From: Sphaerospermopsis kisseleviana NIES-73
GTDB lineage: Bacteria; Cyanobacteriota; Cyanobacteriia; Cyanobacteriales; Nostocaceae
Direction of reading: 5' to 3'
Assembly (NCBI RefSeq): GCF_002368075.1
Contig: NZ_AP018314.1
Location: 4,881,677-4,926,561, forward strand
DNA: 44,885 bases
Shown here: one piece after another, positions 1 to 8,695 of the stretch
Position numbering within the stretch: position 1 is the first letter of the stretch
How the letters are laid out: the number at the start of each line of letters is the position of its first letter
The notes under the pieces: generated by a model
What the model saw: the letters and a program-made list of their open reading frames with translations, nothing else
The model's database searches: none
Told to the model about the DNA's origin: nothing
Program-made: the position numbers and the translations under genes

Positions 1-59
1 ATCGCCCGAATGCTGATGCTTTCAGCACGCTTCGCGAACGCCCTTACAGGAGTCAGGAG

Positions 60-155
60 TTATTAATTTTGGATTTTGGATGCAAGGATTTTGGATTGTT
101 TTTGTTATCTCCAATCTAAAATCTAAAATCTAAAATCTAAAATTTTCCTCCCTGT
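60..155. repeat. AT-rich repeat pair (TTTTGGA / AATCTAA units)
   Basis: Units of TTTTGGAT are followed by a short spacer and by four AATCTAAA-type units, so the two arms can pair. A near-identical block lies at 31921-31996 and a degenerate one at 35555-35740. This is the type of intergenic short tandem repeat common in heterocystous cyanobacteria. It sits just downstream of the large minus-strand gene that ends at 195. The first 60 bases hold only a GC-rich fragment with no recognisable gene. Confidence 0.7.
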
Positions 156-194
156 TTCCTTTCTCCACGAAAAAACTTTCTCAGCAACCCCTAT

Positions 195-3100
195 TTATTG
201 GCTAACAGTTGAGATCAAGTTAACCGCTAAAGGTTCTTCTAGTGATTGTAAAGAACTAGCTTTGATAGCATCCAGATAACGACGCAACAATAGAAGTTGT
301 TGAGAATTGGGACGATATGTGAGATTTCCTTGTTTTTGAAACAATGGTGCAGAGGCGATCGCCTGATAATCAGGATTTTCCTGAGAAGTTTTTGCTAACC
401 ACAGAGAATTTAAAGATGTTTGCCCTGAAAGAAGTTTATCATCTGGTTCTGGTAAGATTTCAGCAGCAGTAGGTATTAAACCAGCAGGTAGTTCACCTTC
501 CAAAAAAGCCAGCAAACGCTGTTGACAAATGCGGGTATTGATGCCACGATTCTCAAACAATTGCAGAATTTCACCAAAAGATAGAGAACGCATAGTTTCA
601 CCACCTGAGCTATGCGGTAAAATTTTCAGCAATTCCGAAAACAAGAAGTAATCTGTATACTGTTGTTTAGGTACTTCTAAAACCTGGGGATGTAGAGGTA
701 AGGTAGCCAACCCATAAGCCACCCGACTACATTTAGGAGCGCCATTTTCACCCAGATATAAATCCTGAATAATTTTGGCATTGGGAAGTTTTTGTCTTAA
801 CCAACGGTTGACTGTAGCAATAGCAGCCACCCCACCAGAAATAATTGTCTGATCAACAGCTTCCGTAGGAATACCACGAGCTACTAATAATTTATTCAGT
901 TCCCGGTTGAGACGACGTATGTAGGGGACAAAAACCTGAGTTTCCAAATCTCGTCGCTGCAATATCCAGCACTGATCTGCTAACTCCAGAGTGAAAGATT
1001 CTTGATGTTGCAAAATCAGCTTCAGAGCCAGAGCAGCATCTAACAATCCTTGTCCCAACAAAGAACTTTCTAACTTTTGCTGGAAGCGGATGCGGGAAAG
1101 TAGATCCGGTTCTCCAACTCGTGGTAGTTCTAACGCTTCCAAACTCAAACTAGACCATTGTATCTGGTCTAAACCAGGAATTGAGGGTTGCCAATGCCAA
1201 GGATTACTACTAGAAATGCTACTGTTAGCTTTTGACCTCCCACGGGGTTGGCGAGATTTTGGTGGTAGTAGCAACTGACAAATAATATCCTGCTCCATAG
1301 CCTTACCAGCATAGGCAAAACTGTGAAGCATAAAATCTCTGTATGTTAATTGGCTCAAATCTGCCGGTAAATCAACCAATGCCATCTCTGTAGCAGTAGC
1401 ACCAATATTTAGAGCCAGGGTTGTACCCCCATGGAAATTTTCACTGGTTTTTAAAGGACGCAAACCTTGATTGTCATGCAACTGTACTGAAGGAGAATTG
1501 CTAGGATTAAGTTCTGGCAGCAAACTAGCGATCGCCTCCTCCACAAAAAATATCTCTTGGGGATGGGAAACAAGCTGACTAGCCAGTATTGCTTCCCGCA
1601 CATTAAAACGATATTGTTCAGACCAACTAGAAGGACAACTACAAACAACACCGGTAATATTATTCATAATCGCAGAGAAAACTTGAGGATCTATGCCCAC
1701 AGCATGAGCAATTAAAGCCGGAGTTGTACTAGTTTGATCCGACTTGAGAGTTAACAGTAATTTAGAGAGCGATCGCACCACCCAAATCAAAGGACCTGCG
1801 GAAAATTCATTTAACTGCAATACAGGTTCCCATTTTTGCTGCGTAGTTCTATAGGGAATCCCTATGTCTAAAAAAGGCTTTAAATGAGCAGAGTAAAGAT
1901 TTTGTTTCGGTGCTGTTGTGGAGTGAGTTTGATCCTGTGCCACCGCCGCAGGTGTTGTCTGCTCTCTATTTTCTCTGCTTTCCGTGTCTGAATGAGGTAT
2001 GGAAGCCGTAGGTAAATAAACTTCTGCCGGTAAACGAAAAGATTGCTCAAAAGCAGTGTTACCTGATGGATTTTCTGTTGACCAGTAGATCGGATACACA
2101 ACCAACTGCGAACGATTCAACAACGCCGCAGAAATCCCAGTTGTACCCAAATCAATTCCTAAATACCAAACAAAGTTTGGGTCGTTGACTCTCAACACAG
2201 AATTATCACTTAACTTTTCATCGCCCAGCAAAGCAACTTCTGGTGCAGAATTTGTGACTTCCTTTTTTTTTTCAGTTTGCGGACTTTGCGGACTATTCAA
2301 ATTAAAAACAGCAGCTAATGGGATATTTTCTGTTGCTGTGCTGCTAGGAGATTCCATCAACTGCATTCCTGTATCCAGGATATCCTGGAGAATATTCTGA
2401 CCTTCAGATACCGAATCCTGCAAACTTTCTACATTCGTTGTCTGTTGCGATTCAGAATTTAACCGCCAATCAAAATTGGTTAAATCTCGATCCAATTGTT
2501 GCAACTGCGCTTCATCTAAAACAATATTCGGTATACCTTGCGTCTCTGTATCCGTGTTATCTATAGATAGTAAATTTTCCTGTGGCGAAGCCAGAATGTA
2601 AGCAGATGCTAAATTTTGTGTCTCTGTCGATTCCTCTACAGCAGAGCTAACTATGGGAGTCTCTAGTTCTGTCGTGTCTGGATGATCATCAACAGCTAAA
2701 GCTTCTGTAACTTGTTCTTCACCGAAGACATCAACTAACAAGTCCGTCAGCACTGTGATTGTATCACTACTATCTGGATGAAAGTTCAGTAATGTAGGAG
2801 TGCTGGCAAATTCAGCTTGTGATTGCGTATCCTCTGGCAACAAGGATTTTTCCCATAAATCAGATGATGCTGGCTCTGTGGTTTCTACAACCATAGCCGC
2901 ATTTTCAGGTGGAAAATTGTTACTCTGCTCAAAAATATTTAAATCCTCTTGCTCTACACTTTCTGACGACACCTGCACATTAAGCTCTTGTGCTTCTTCT
3001 TGTGCTTCTGGAATAATTAGTGATGCTGACATACTTTCACTAATCTCAGCAGTGTTATTTACCTCACTTGTCACCACTGGCACAGCAGTAGATTCTGTAG

Positions 3101-4610
3101 TCGATTCTGTTGATTTAATCCTATCTGCACCACCAAACAAACTCGCATAAAGTTCATCTACTTCATCAATACTCTCTGACTGAGTTTCATTAGGGGTGGT
3201 AAAAGAAGCAGCAACTGAACTTGAAATCTCATCTGACCTCAGTTGTAACAGCACTGCCTCCAAATTCTCCACAATCTCAGGTTCTTGAGTGTCCGCAGTC
3301 ACAGTATCCTGAATTAATTCCTCCCCATTCTCTGATGGAGTTTCATCAGAACTAATATTAGAACTAATATTAGAACTAATATTAGAACTAATAAAACTAT
3401 CAACTGCTGAAACTGGTGCTGGTTGTGCAGTCAATTGTGAAAGCACTGCCTCCAAATTCTCCACAATCTCAGGTTCTTGAGTGTCCGCAGTCACAGTATC
3501 CTGAATTAATTCCTCCCCATTCTCTGATGGAGTTTCATCAGAACTAATATTAGAACTAATATTAGAACTAATAAAACTATCAACTGCTGAAACTGGTGCT
3601 GGTTGTGCAGTCAGTTGTGAAAGCACTGCTTCCAGATTTTCCACAATCTCAGGTTCTTGAGTGTCCGCAGTCACAGTATCCTGAATTAATTCCTCAGCAA
3701 CAGAAGAAACAGGTTGTACTTCTGTTGCAGAATCTAACCCAAAGGTTAAAGGTGGAGCATCTGGAGATTGTATTTGTAAAGTCTGATGCAAATTATTCAG
3801 AAAATTTGCCATCAACTGTTCACCTTGCAACCCCTGACTGTGCATTCTTGCCAGTGCTTGGGATAAAGACTGATAATAAGTGTTAATGTTACGCTCTAAT
3901 GCCTCAAAGATAACGTTAACAGTTCCATCTAGTGATAGTAAACGTTGATCCAACTCCTTGGCCAAACTAGCTAACCTTTCTAACCCTTCGACGGATTCCA
4001 CAACAGGTTGAATAGCAGACTTGCTGACTTCTTGCTTAGTTTCACCTGTAGTCAAACTAGAAGAATTAGCTGCATTTCTTGTTAAATATGGAATTAAATT
4101 TGGCACTAAACGACTGATTAGCACTTGTAAAAATTCGCTAATTATCTGCTCTTGGGTGGCTAACTGCTGTGTTAAGGAATAGTTTTGCAGTCGCTTTTGC
4201 TCTAGCTGTCTAATTTCCTGGACAAGAGAAGCTCTTTCTTGCAACAGACTTGATAATTCTGCCTGCAAAGGTTGAAGCACAACCAAAATTTCATCTTTTA
4301 ATTGTTCTGCGGTAAAATTAGCCTGTGGCTGTTGGGATTGATAAGACTTTGATCCAGCTTGGTTATGCTCCTGCTCCACATATCGCGCCAACAAAGATGA
4401 CAGTGGTTGTGTCTGTGATTGCTCCACAGGAGTTTCTTCTGGTGTCTCACTTTCATTGAGTTTGACAAGAAACTCACGCACTCGCTGTAAAACATCTCTC
4501 TCTTCTTGTCCCTGACCAGACAGCAGTTTTGATAGGGGATTACCACTATTGGCAAGCAAGTTGTCAATATCTGCAATCAGTTTGTGAATTTCATCTTTAC
4601 GGGAAGTCAC
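195..4610 (-). CDS. Giant Hsp70/actin-fold ATPase-like protein with repetitive acidic linker
   Basis: A 1471-residue protein of unknown function. The N-terminal ~270 residues are helical with a likely coiled coil around residues 100-150. Residues ~300-810 are acidic, Ser/Thr/Glu-rich and low in complexity, and contain three near-identical ~60-residue repeats starting EELIQDTVTADTQEPEIVEN (residues ~303-457). From residue ~815 an Hsp70/actin-type nucleotide-binding fold begins. It shows phosphate-1 motif GIDLGTTG (~818), a phosphate-2-like segment LNIGATATEMALVD, and an adenosine-like motif ISGGVAAIATVN. No Hsp70 substrate-binding domain is recognisable; the C-terminal ~170 residues look different. 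The start is GTG at 4610 with AAGG just upstream; no nearby ATG is available. It stands alone, divergent from the Crp-type regulator. Role unknown: chaperone-like or scaffold functions are only guesses. Confidence 0.75.
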   Translation of the reverse strand: MTSRKDEIHKLIADIDNLLANSGNPLSKLLSGQGQEERDVLQRVREFLVKLNESETPEETPVEQSQTQPLSSLLARYVEQEHNQAGSKSYQSQQPQANFTAEQLKDEILVVLQPLQAELSSLLQERASLVQEIRQLEQKRLQNYSLTQQLATQEQIISEFLQVLISRLVPNLIPYLTRNAANSSSLTTGETKQEVSKSAIQPVVESVEGLERLASLAKELDQRLLSLDGTVNVIFEALERNINTYYQSLSQALARMHSQGLQGEQLMANFLNNLHQTLQIQSPDAPPLTFGLDSATEVQPVSSVAEELIQDTVTADTQEPEIVENLEAVLSQLTAQPAPVSAVDSFISSNISSNISSDETPSENGEELIQDTVTADTQEPEIVENLEAVLSQLTAQPAPVSAVDSFISSNISSNISSNISSDETPSENGEELIQDTVTADTQEPEIVENLEAVLLQLRSDEISSSVAASFTTPNETQSESIDEVDELYASLFGGADRIKSTESTTESTAVPVVTSEVNNTAEISESMSASLIIPEAQEEAQELNVQVSSESVEQEDLNIFEQSNNFPPENAAMVVETTEPASSDLWEKSLLPEDTQSQAEFASTPTLLNFHPDSSDTITVLTDLLVDVFGEEQVTEALAVDDHPDTTELETPIVSSAVEESTETQNLASAYILASPQENLLSIDNTDTETQGIPNIVLDEAQLQQLDRDLTNFDWRLNSESQQTTNVESLQDSVSEGQNILQDILDTGMQLMESPSSTATENIPLAAVFNLNSPQSPQTEKKKEVTNSAPEVALLGDEKLSDNSVLRVNDPNFVWYLGIDLGTTGISAALLNRSQLVVYPIYWSTENPSGNTAFEQSFRLPAEVYLPTASIPHSDTESRENREQTTPAAVAQDQTHSTTAPKQNLYSAHLKPFLDIGIPYRTTQQKWEPVLQLNEFSAGPLIWVVRSLSKLLLTLKSDQTSTTPALIAHAVGIDPQVFSAIMNNITGVVCSCPSSWSEQYRFNVREAILASQLVSHPQEIFFVEEAIASLLPELNPSNSPSVQLHDNQGLRPLKTSENFHGGTTLALNIGATATEMALVDLPADLSQLTYRDFMLHSFAYAGKAMEQDIICQLLLPPKSRQPRGRSKANSSISSSNPWHWQPSIPGLDQIQWSSLSLEALELPRVGEPDLLSRIRFQQKLESSLLGQGLLDAALALKLILQHQESFTLELADQCWILQRRDLETQVFVPYIRRLNRELNKLLVARGIPTEAVDQTIISGGVAAIATVNRWLRQKLPNAKIIQDLYLGENGAPKCSRVAYGLATLPLHPQVLEVPKQQYTDYFLFSELLKILPHSSGGETMRSLSFGEILQLFENRGINTRICQQRLLAFLEGELPAGLIPTAAEILPEPDDKLLSGQTSLNSLWLAKTSQENPDYQAIASAPLFQKQGNLTYRPNSQQLLLLRRYLDAIKASSLQSLEEPLAVNLISTVSQ
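3228..3712 (-). repeat. Three in-frame ~180-bp coding repeats with nested 12-bp units
   Basis: Inside the large ATPase-like gene, three nearly identical blocks encode the same ~60 residues. Nested between them is a 12-bp unit (AGAACTAATATT) that encodes SSNI. It is present about four times in one block and three in the next, so the blocks differ by whole units. High nucleotide identity suggests recent tandem duplication, and copy number probably varies among strains. Confidence 0.85.
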
Positions 4611-5023
4611 GTTAAATTACCTTAGCTAGAAATGTACTGTGATGTTTATGGTAATTAAGTTTACGAAAGCACTGAGTAACCAAATTTATTGCTCGTACTT
4701 CTGACGGCAATTATGTTATGAATCACTCAGAGATGCAACTTGATCTAGATGATTAGCTGTGTTTTTAGGTAGTTTGCCAAATTTTGCGTTAGGTTAAGGT
4801 AAAATCAAATTCGTGGTATTGGTGACAGGGGGGTTAAGCCTGGTGTATTTAATCAGCAAATACTAAGGGAAAGTAAAAATTGTTGAGAAAAAATTATTTG
4901 TCGTTTTCTTGTGTAACATAGTTTAGTCTCCTCTTTGAAAGCGGCTGTAATAATTTGATAGGTAAGGCTAAAAACACCGATCTTACTTGTTCTGTTCATA
5001 GCAGCTTAAATAAATATGTCCTA
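4611..5023. other. Divergent intergenic region
   Basis: This 413-bp gap lies between the GTG start of the large minus-strand gene and the ATG chosen for the Crp-type regulator. It must hold both promoters. I see no clear Crp (TGTGA-N6-TCACA) or NtcA (GTA-N8-TAC) palindrome and no RNA gene. Confidence 0.4.
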
Positions 5024-5722
5024 ATGGAAGACCGATATAGCTTGCAGACATCCGCTCAAAACTTGATCACTTCAGCACCCTTTTTTCAAGGGTTGCCTGA
5101 ATCTATTGTAGAAACAGCCCTCACCAATCTTGTTACCCGTACCCACCCAGCCAACCAAGTGATCCTGCTAGAAAATGACTGGGGTGGTTCAGTATATTTT
5201 ATTTTAGAGGGATGGGTAAAAATCCGTACATACAATTTAGAAGGAAAAGAGGTAACACTAAACATTATTGGGCATGGGGAATTATTTGGAGAAATGGCGG
5301 CACTAGATGAAGTTCCCCGTTCCACTGATGTCATAACTCTTACCCCAACCATGATAGGCAGTATGCCTGCTCAAGATTTTGTCAAATTGTTGCAAACAGA
5401 ACCTTTAGCGGGAATGAGATTATCCCAATTAATGGCGCGACGATTAAGACAAGTAAATCGTCGTTTGCGTCTGCGAGAATCAGATAGTCAATCACGGGTA
5501 GCAGATACTTTGCTATTTTTAGCAGAGGGACAGGGTAAGATAGGAGAAACAGGTACAGAAATTCCTAATTTACCCCATCGAGAATTGAGCAGTTTGAGTG
5601 GACTGGCACGGGAAACAGTTACACGCGTACTGACAAGGTTAGAAAAAAAAGGCTTGATTATCCGGGAACAAGATGTAATGTGTATCCCCGATGTAGTAGC
5701 TTTGGAAAAAATGATCATTTAA
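5024..5722 (+). CDS. Crp/Fnr-family transcriptional regulator
   Basis: A cytoplasmic DNA-binding regulator of 232 residues. The N-terminal half is a cyclic-nucleotide-type beta-barrel (residues ~15-130) with the family's GELFGEMAALDEVPRS stretch, here with PRST where classical cAMP-binding proteins have RSA. A long dimer helix follows (~130-160). The C-terminal winged helix-turn-helix has recognition segment SGLARETVTRVLTRLEKKGL (~190-210). There is no N-terminal cysteine cluster, so it is not an Fe-S Fnr. The frame stays open upstream to a TTG at 4955, but those 23 residues do not look conserved, so the ATG at 5024 is preferred. DUF2232 and cobT-like genes follow on the same strand, separated by repeats. 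The effector and target genes are unknown. Confidence 0.88.
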   Translation: MEDRYSLQTSAQNLITSAPFFQGLPESIVETALTNLVTRTHPANQVILLENDWGGSVYFILEGWVKIRTYNLEGKEVTLNIIGHGELFGEMAALDEVPRSTDVITLTPTMIGSMPAQDFVKLLQTEPLAGMRLSQLMARRLRQVNRRLRLRESDSQSRVADTLLFLAEGQGKIGETGTEIPNLPHRELSSLSGLARETVTRVLTRLEKKGLIIREQDVMCIPDVVALEKMII

Positions 5723-5735
5723 TAGGGAATGGGGA

Positions 5736-5841
5736 ATAGGGAGCAGGGAGCAGGGAGCAGGGAGCAGGGAGCAGGGAGCAGGGAGCAGGGAGCAGGGAGC
5801 AGGGAGCAGGGAACAGGGAACAGGGAGCAGGGAGCAGGGGG
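5736..5841. repeat. Heptanucleotide tandem repeat (GGGAGCA)n
   Basis: About fourteen tandem copies of GGGAGCA, with a few GGGAACA variants, start 14 bp after the regulator's stop codon. Such heptamer arrays (STRR sequences) are characteristic of heterocystous cyanobacteria. Copy number is likely unstable. Confidence 0.92.
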
Positions 5842-5861
5842 AAATTATTTGTATTTTCCCA

Positions 5862-5890
5862 GTCACCAATCACCAATCACCAATCACCAA
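5862..5890. repeat. Heptanucleotide tandem repeat (CACCAAT)n
   Basis: Four copies of CACCAAT lie just before the DUF2232 gene. They are complementary to the GATTGGT units at 6663-6698 on the other side of that gene. Confidence 0.85.
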
Positions 5891-5927
5891 GCAAAACAGA
5901 TATGATAGGTGTTAAAACAAACATGAT

Positions 5928-6662
5928 ATGAGTATTTTAGATTCTATGCCAGATGAACCGGGAGAAGATTCATCACCTGAATCATCAAACCCTGGTAATC
6001 AGCCAGATATACACCAACACTTAAAGCGTCCCCAACTTAAAGTTGATGCTCCTTTGAGGATGGTGGAAACGGCATTTTTAGCCAGTACAGCTAGTTTAAT
6101 TTGGTTTATTAATTTTTATTTTCCTTTGGGTCCGGTTTTACGGATGTTTTTCCCTTTACCCATTGCTTTAGTTTATTTGCGCTGGGGTAAACGTGCTGCC
6201 TGGATGGCTGCGGTAACATCTGGTTTACTGTTGGCGGTGCTGATGGGACCTGTTCGCAGTATGTTATTCGTGATGCCTTTTGGTTTGATGGGTGTACTTT
6301 TAGGGGCAACTTGGCATCGTCGTGTACCTTGGATTGTGTCAATTACTTTAGGTATGCTCCTGGGTACTTTGGGTGTGTTTTTCCGACTGTGGTTACTGTC
6401 GGTTTTATCTGGTGAAGATTTGTGGGTTTATGTGATTAACCAGGTGACAGAAATTATTGAATGGATATTCCTGAAACTGCAAATATTAGCAACTCCTAAT
6501 GTGTTTGTTGTTCAGGTGGGGGGGATGCTTTTGATTGCATTCAACAACTTGATTTATTTGTTTGTGGTACATCTGGTAGCATGGTTACTTTTGGATCGTC
6601 TGGGAAATCCTATCCCCCGTCCCCCACGTTGGGTACAAATCTTGTTGGATTATGAAGGTTAG
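5928..6662 (+). CDS. DUF2232 family integral membrane protein
   Basis: A 244-residue predicted inner-membrane protein. After a polar ~45-residue N-terminus rich in Glu, Pro and Ser come at least six hydrophobic segments between residues ~48 and 235: FLASTASLIWFINFYFPLG, a stretch around VLRMFFPLPIALVYL, then GLLLAVLMGP, FGLMGVLLGA, ITLGMLLGTLGVFF and LIYLFVVHLVAWLLL. Layout and motifs match the DUF2232 (YybS-like) family, which is widespread in cyanobacteria and Firmicutes. ATG at 5928 is the first in frame. It sits between the Crp-type regulator and the cobT-like gene. This neighbourhood hints at a transport role, but that is inference. Confidence 0.82.
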   Translation: MSILDSMPDEPGEDSSPESSNPGNQPDIHQHLKRPQLKVDAPLRMVETAFLASTASLIWFINFYFPLGPVLRMFFPLPIALVYLRWGKRAAWMAAVTSGLLLAVLMGPVRSMLFVMPFGLMGVLLGATWHRRVPWIVSITLGMLLGTLGVFFRLWLLSVLSGEDLWVYVINQVTEIIEWIFLKLQILATPNVFVVQVGGMLLIAFNNLIYLFVVHLVAWLLLDRLGNPIPRPPRWVQILLDYEG

Positions 6663-6756
6663 TGATTGGTGATTGGTGATTGGTGATTGGTGATTGGGAA
6701 TAATATTACCCATTCCCCATTCCCCATTCCCCATTCCCTATTCCCCATTCCCTATG
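6663..6756. repeat. Two adjacent heptamer arrays (TGATTGG)n and (CCCATTC)n
   Basis: Five copies of TGATTGG follow the DUF2232 stop codon directly, then about six copies of CCCATTC or CCTATTC. The pattern is of the same class as the array at 5736. Together they fill almost the whole spacer to the next gene. Confidence 0.9.
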
Positions 6757-6766
6757 ACTAATAACA

Positions 6767-7891
6767 ATGATTAAAATTTATACCCAAATTGAACAGGGTG
6801 AAGCATGGCTCAAACGTTATTATGGTAGTTTACCTATTTTTGCCTGTGTTTTAGGTTTTACAGAAACTTGTTTGATTCCTGGTATTTCTGCTGCTGGTTT
6901 GACTCCAGAGGATAGAAAATATACTGCTTGTGCTGATGCGGAATTTTTGTATTATGGTGCAGCACATCAGCCTCAATATCCCTTACCACCTTTGACTGCT
7001 GGCGCTTCCCCGGTGCTAATTTCTCGTGCTGTGGTGGAAGAACTAAAAATACCAGTTTATTTGTTTAATGCGGGTTTACCTTTGATTCCGGCTGTACCAT
7101 TAATTGATTTGGGAGGCACGACTGCTAGGTGTTTAAGCACAGGTGCAGCTATGGAAATAGCCACAGTTAAACATTTGCTGGAACAAGGTTTACTTTGGGG
7201 TGATCAACTCGGTGCTAAACACTCTCAGGGATATCTAATTTTAAGTGAGTGTGTTGTGGGTGGTACTACAACTGCTTTGGCAATTTTAACTGGTTTAGGT
7301 ATTGATGCGGCTGGAAAAGTTAATAGTAGTCATCCTGTTTGTAATCATGCACAAAAGTGGGCTGTAGTACAAGCAGGTTTGGAAAACCGACACAATTTTA
7401 CAGATCCTCTGGAACTGGTGGCCGCAGTAGGTGATCCCATGCAAGTAGTGGTAGCTGGGATGGCGATCGCTGCTAGTCGGCGTTGTGGGGTTTTGCTGGC
7501 TGGTGGTACACAAATGCTGGCTGTTTATGCTTTACTGCAAGCGATCGCTCAAGCTTACTCTTTGTCTTGGCAACCAGAAGCAATAGTTGTTGGTACAACT
7601 CGTTGGGTTGCAGAAGACACTACCGGGGCTACAGTTGACTTAGCCCTCAGCTTGGGTAAAAACAACTTTAGTTGGGGTAAAATCACTCCTCCCCTACTAG
7701 CTACACAATTAAGTTTTGCTAATTCTCGTTATCCCCAACTCCAAGCTTATGAGCAGGGTTTTGTCAAAGAAGGTGTTGGTGCTGGAGCAGCGTGTCTAGC
7801 GGCCTATCTCAGTCAAAATTGGCTGCAAGAACAACTTTTAACAGCCATTGAAGCCCAAATGACACAATTAATAAATTCGTTGTCGCATTAA
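6767..7891 (+). CDS. cobT: Nicotinate-nucleotide-dependent phosphoribosyltransferase (CobT-like, UPF0284)
   Basis: A 374-residue cytoplasmic protein of the TIGR00303/UPF0284 family. Family members are assigned to transfer of a phosphoribosyl group from nicotinate mononucleotide to the lower-ligand base in the late cobamide pathway. Visible features are the Gly-rich segments LIDLGGTTARCLSTGAA and GVLLAGGTQMLAVYALL, and the C-terminal KEGVGAGAACLAAYL, which resembles the catalytic Glu-Gly-rich end of CobT proteins. Length is normal for the family. Cyanobacteria generally make pseudocobalamin, so the natural base may be adenine rather than dimethylbenzimidazole; that is inference. No other cobalamin gene is nearby. 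The 3' end overlaps a convergent small gene by 24 bp. Confidence 0.82.
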   Translation: MIKIYTQIEQGEAWLKRYYGSLPIFACVLGFTETCLIPGISAAGLTPEDRKYTACADAEFLYYGAAHQPQYPLPPLTAGASPVLISRAVVEELKIPVYLFNAGLPLIPAVPLIDLGGTTARCLSTGAAMEIATVKHLLEQGLLWGDQLGAKHSQGYLILSECVVGGTTTALAILTGLGIDAAGKVNSSHPVCNHAQKWAVVQAGLENRHNFTDPLELVAAVGDPMQVVVAGMAIAASRRCGVLLAGGTQMLAVYALLQAIAQAYSLSWQPEAIVVGTTRWVAEDTTGATVDLALSLGKNNFSWGKITPPLLATQLSFANSRYPQLQAYEQGFVKEGVGAGAACLAAYLSQNWLQEQLLTAIEAQMTQLINSLSH

Positions 7892-8242
7892 TTGTTCTTC
7901 TAAAGCAGCAATACGATTATATGCCGCTGTTAATTGTGCTGTTAGTCGTTGGATTTGAATTTCTGGTGTTATTTGCCTATCTCCAGCTTGCATATTCATA
8001 TCTGGATAAATGCCATCTATTAACACATCCTTATGTTCCAAATTAGAATTGAAAGTAATCTGTGGTTTGAAGTTGAACATTTCAACTTCATGATTTTCTA
8101 GATAATTATCTTTTGGCTGTTTTTGCTCTAAAAAGCAATCAGTCAAACCCTGAGACAGTTTCCTGTCAAGGTTTTCAATCACCTGGTATAGAGCATCTAC
8201 TTTCTGGCTCAAAGTCAGTATCTGTGTTTGCAGTGAGTCCAT
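7868..8242 (-). CDS. Small coiled-coil hypothetical protein
   Basis: A 124-residue protein of no recognised family. Both ends are heptad-like: residues 1-35 (LQTQILTLSQKVDALYQVIE) and ~90-120 (IQRLTAQLTAAYNRIAALEE). A polar middle separates them. No signal peptide or membrane segment is evident. The gene is convergent with the cobT-like gene and overlaps its end by 24 bp. Two coiled-coil ends suggest oligomerisation; nothing more can be said. Confidence 0.6.
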   Translation of the reverse strand: MDSLQTQILTLSQKVDALYQVIENLDRKLSQGLTDCFLEQKQPKDNYLENHEVEMFNFKPQITFNSNLEHKDVLIDGIYPDMNMQAGDRQITPEIQIQRLTAQLTAAYNRIAALEEQLMRQRIY

Positions 8243-8481
8243 TTAATACCTTTATTCCCAAATAGTGTTTCTATGTTATTCAATTTACTGGCAATGTTAA
8301 AAATACTTATGATTTATTTAATCTTTGATATTTTTCTTGGTAGGTTGTGAAAGAGATTATTAATTATATATGTACATCAATAAAATCTATCCATATCACT
8401 CAAATATTTATTAATAAATTGAAGTATTAGGGGGCATTGCTCACCAACACTGATGGGAAAGTTACAAGATGTGAATATTGC

Positions 8482-8566
8482 TATACGCAAGATTGTACTA
8501 AAAAGCTGATTCTTGTCTAGGGGTAATTCATGAATTACCCCTACTTTTGTTCTATTTTGCGTAAGT
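8482..8566 (-). mobile_element. Short palindromic MITE-like repeat, copy 1
   Basis: About 85 bp bounded by imperfect inverted ends (TATACGCAA and TTGCGTAAGT) with a central perfect palindrome (GGGGTAATTC arm, 8518-8543). A second copy in the opposite orientation lies at 43471-43553 and matches over almost its whole length. Matching copies about 35 kb apart mark this as a dispersed non-coding repeat. The rest of the 453-bp gap (8243-8695) shows no gene. Confidence 0.8.
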
Positions 8567-8695
8567 CCTGCTAATAATCAGTTACAATTTGTTGTCATCG
8601 GTTTCTAAAGATACAGGAGTGAGATATTGTTATTTTCTTAGCAAATTTTGCTCCTATGGTTAAGATTATGTTGATAGCCCTAAAGTTGAAAATAA

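Noticed and set aside
2800-3150. 116-codon plus-strand ORF rich in Ser and Cys
   Set aside because: It is antisense to the acidic repeat region of the large ATPase-like gene. Its Ser/Cys/Ala bias is what reverse translation of Glu/Thr-rich sequence gives.
5736-5841. CRISPR array
   Set aside because: The unit is 7 bp with no spacers. No cas genes in the window. No other array-like pattern was seen.
5639-5869. Minus-strand ORF with a repeated Cys-Ser-Leu-Leu-Pro pattern
   Set aside because: A translation of the GGGAGCA heptamer array; the 7-bp period gives a repeating peptide in any frame.
8518-8543. Palindrome as a stand-alone terminator or operator
   Set aside because: The same palindrome with the same flanks recurs at 43495-43518, so it belongs to a dispersed element.
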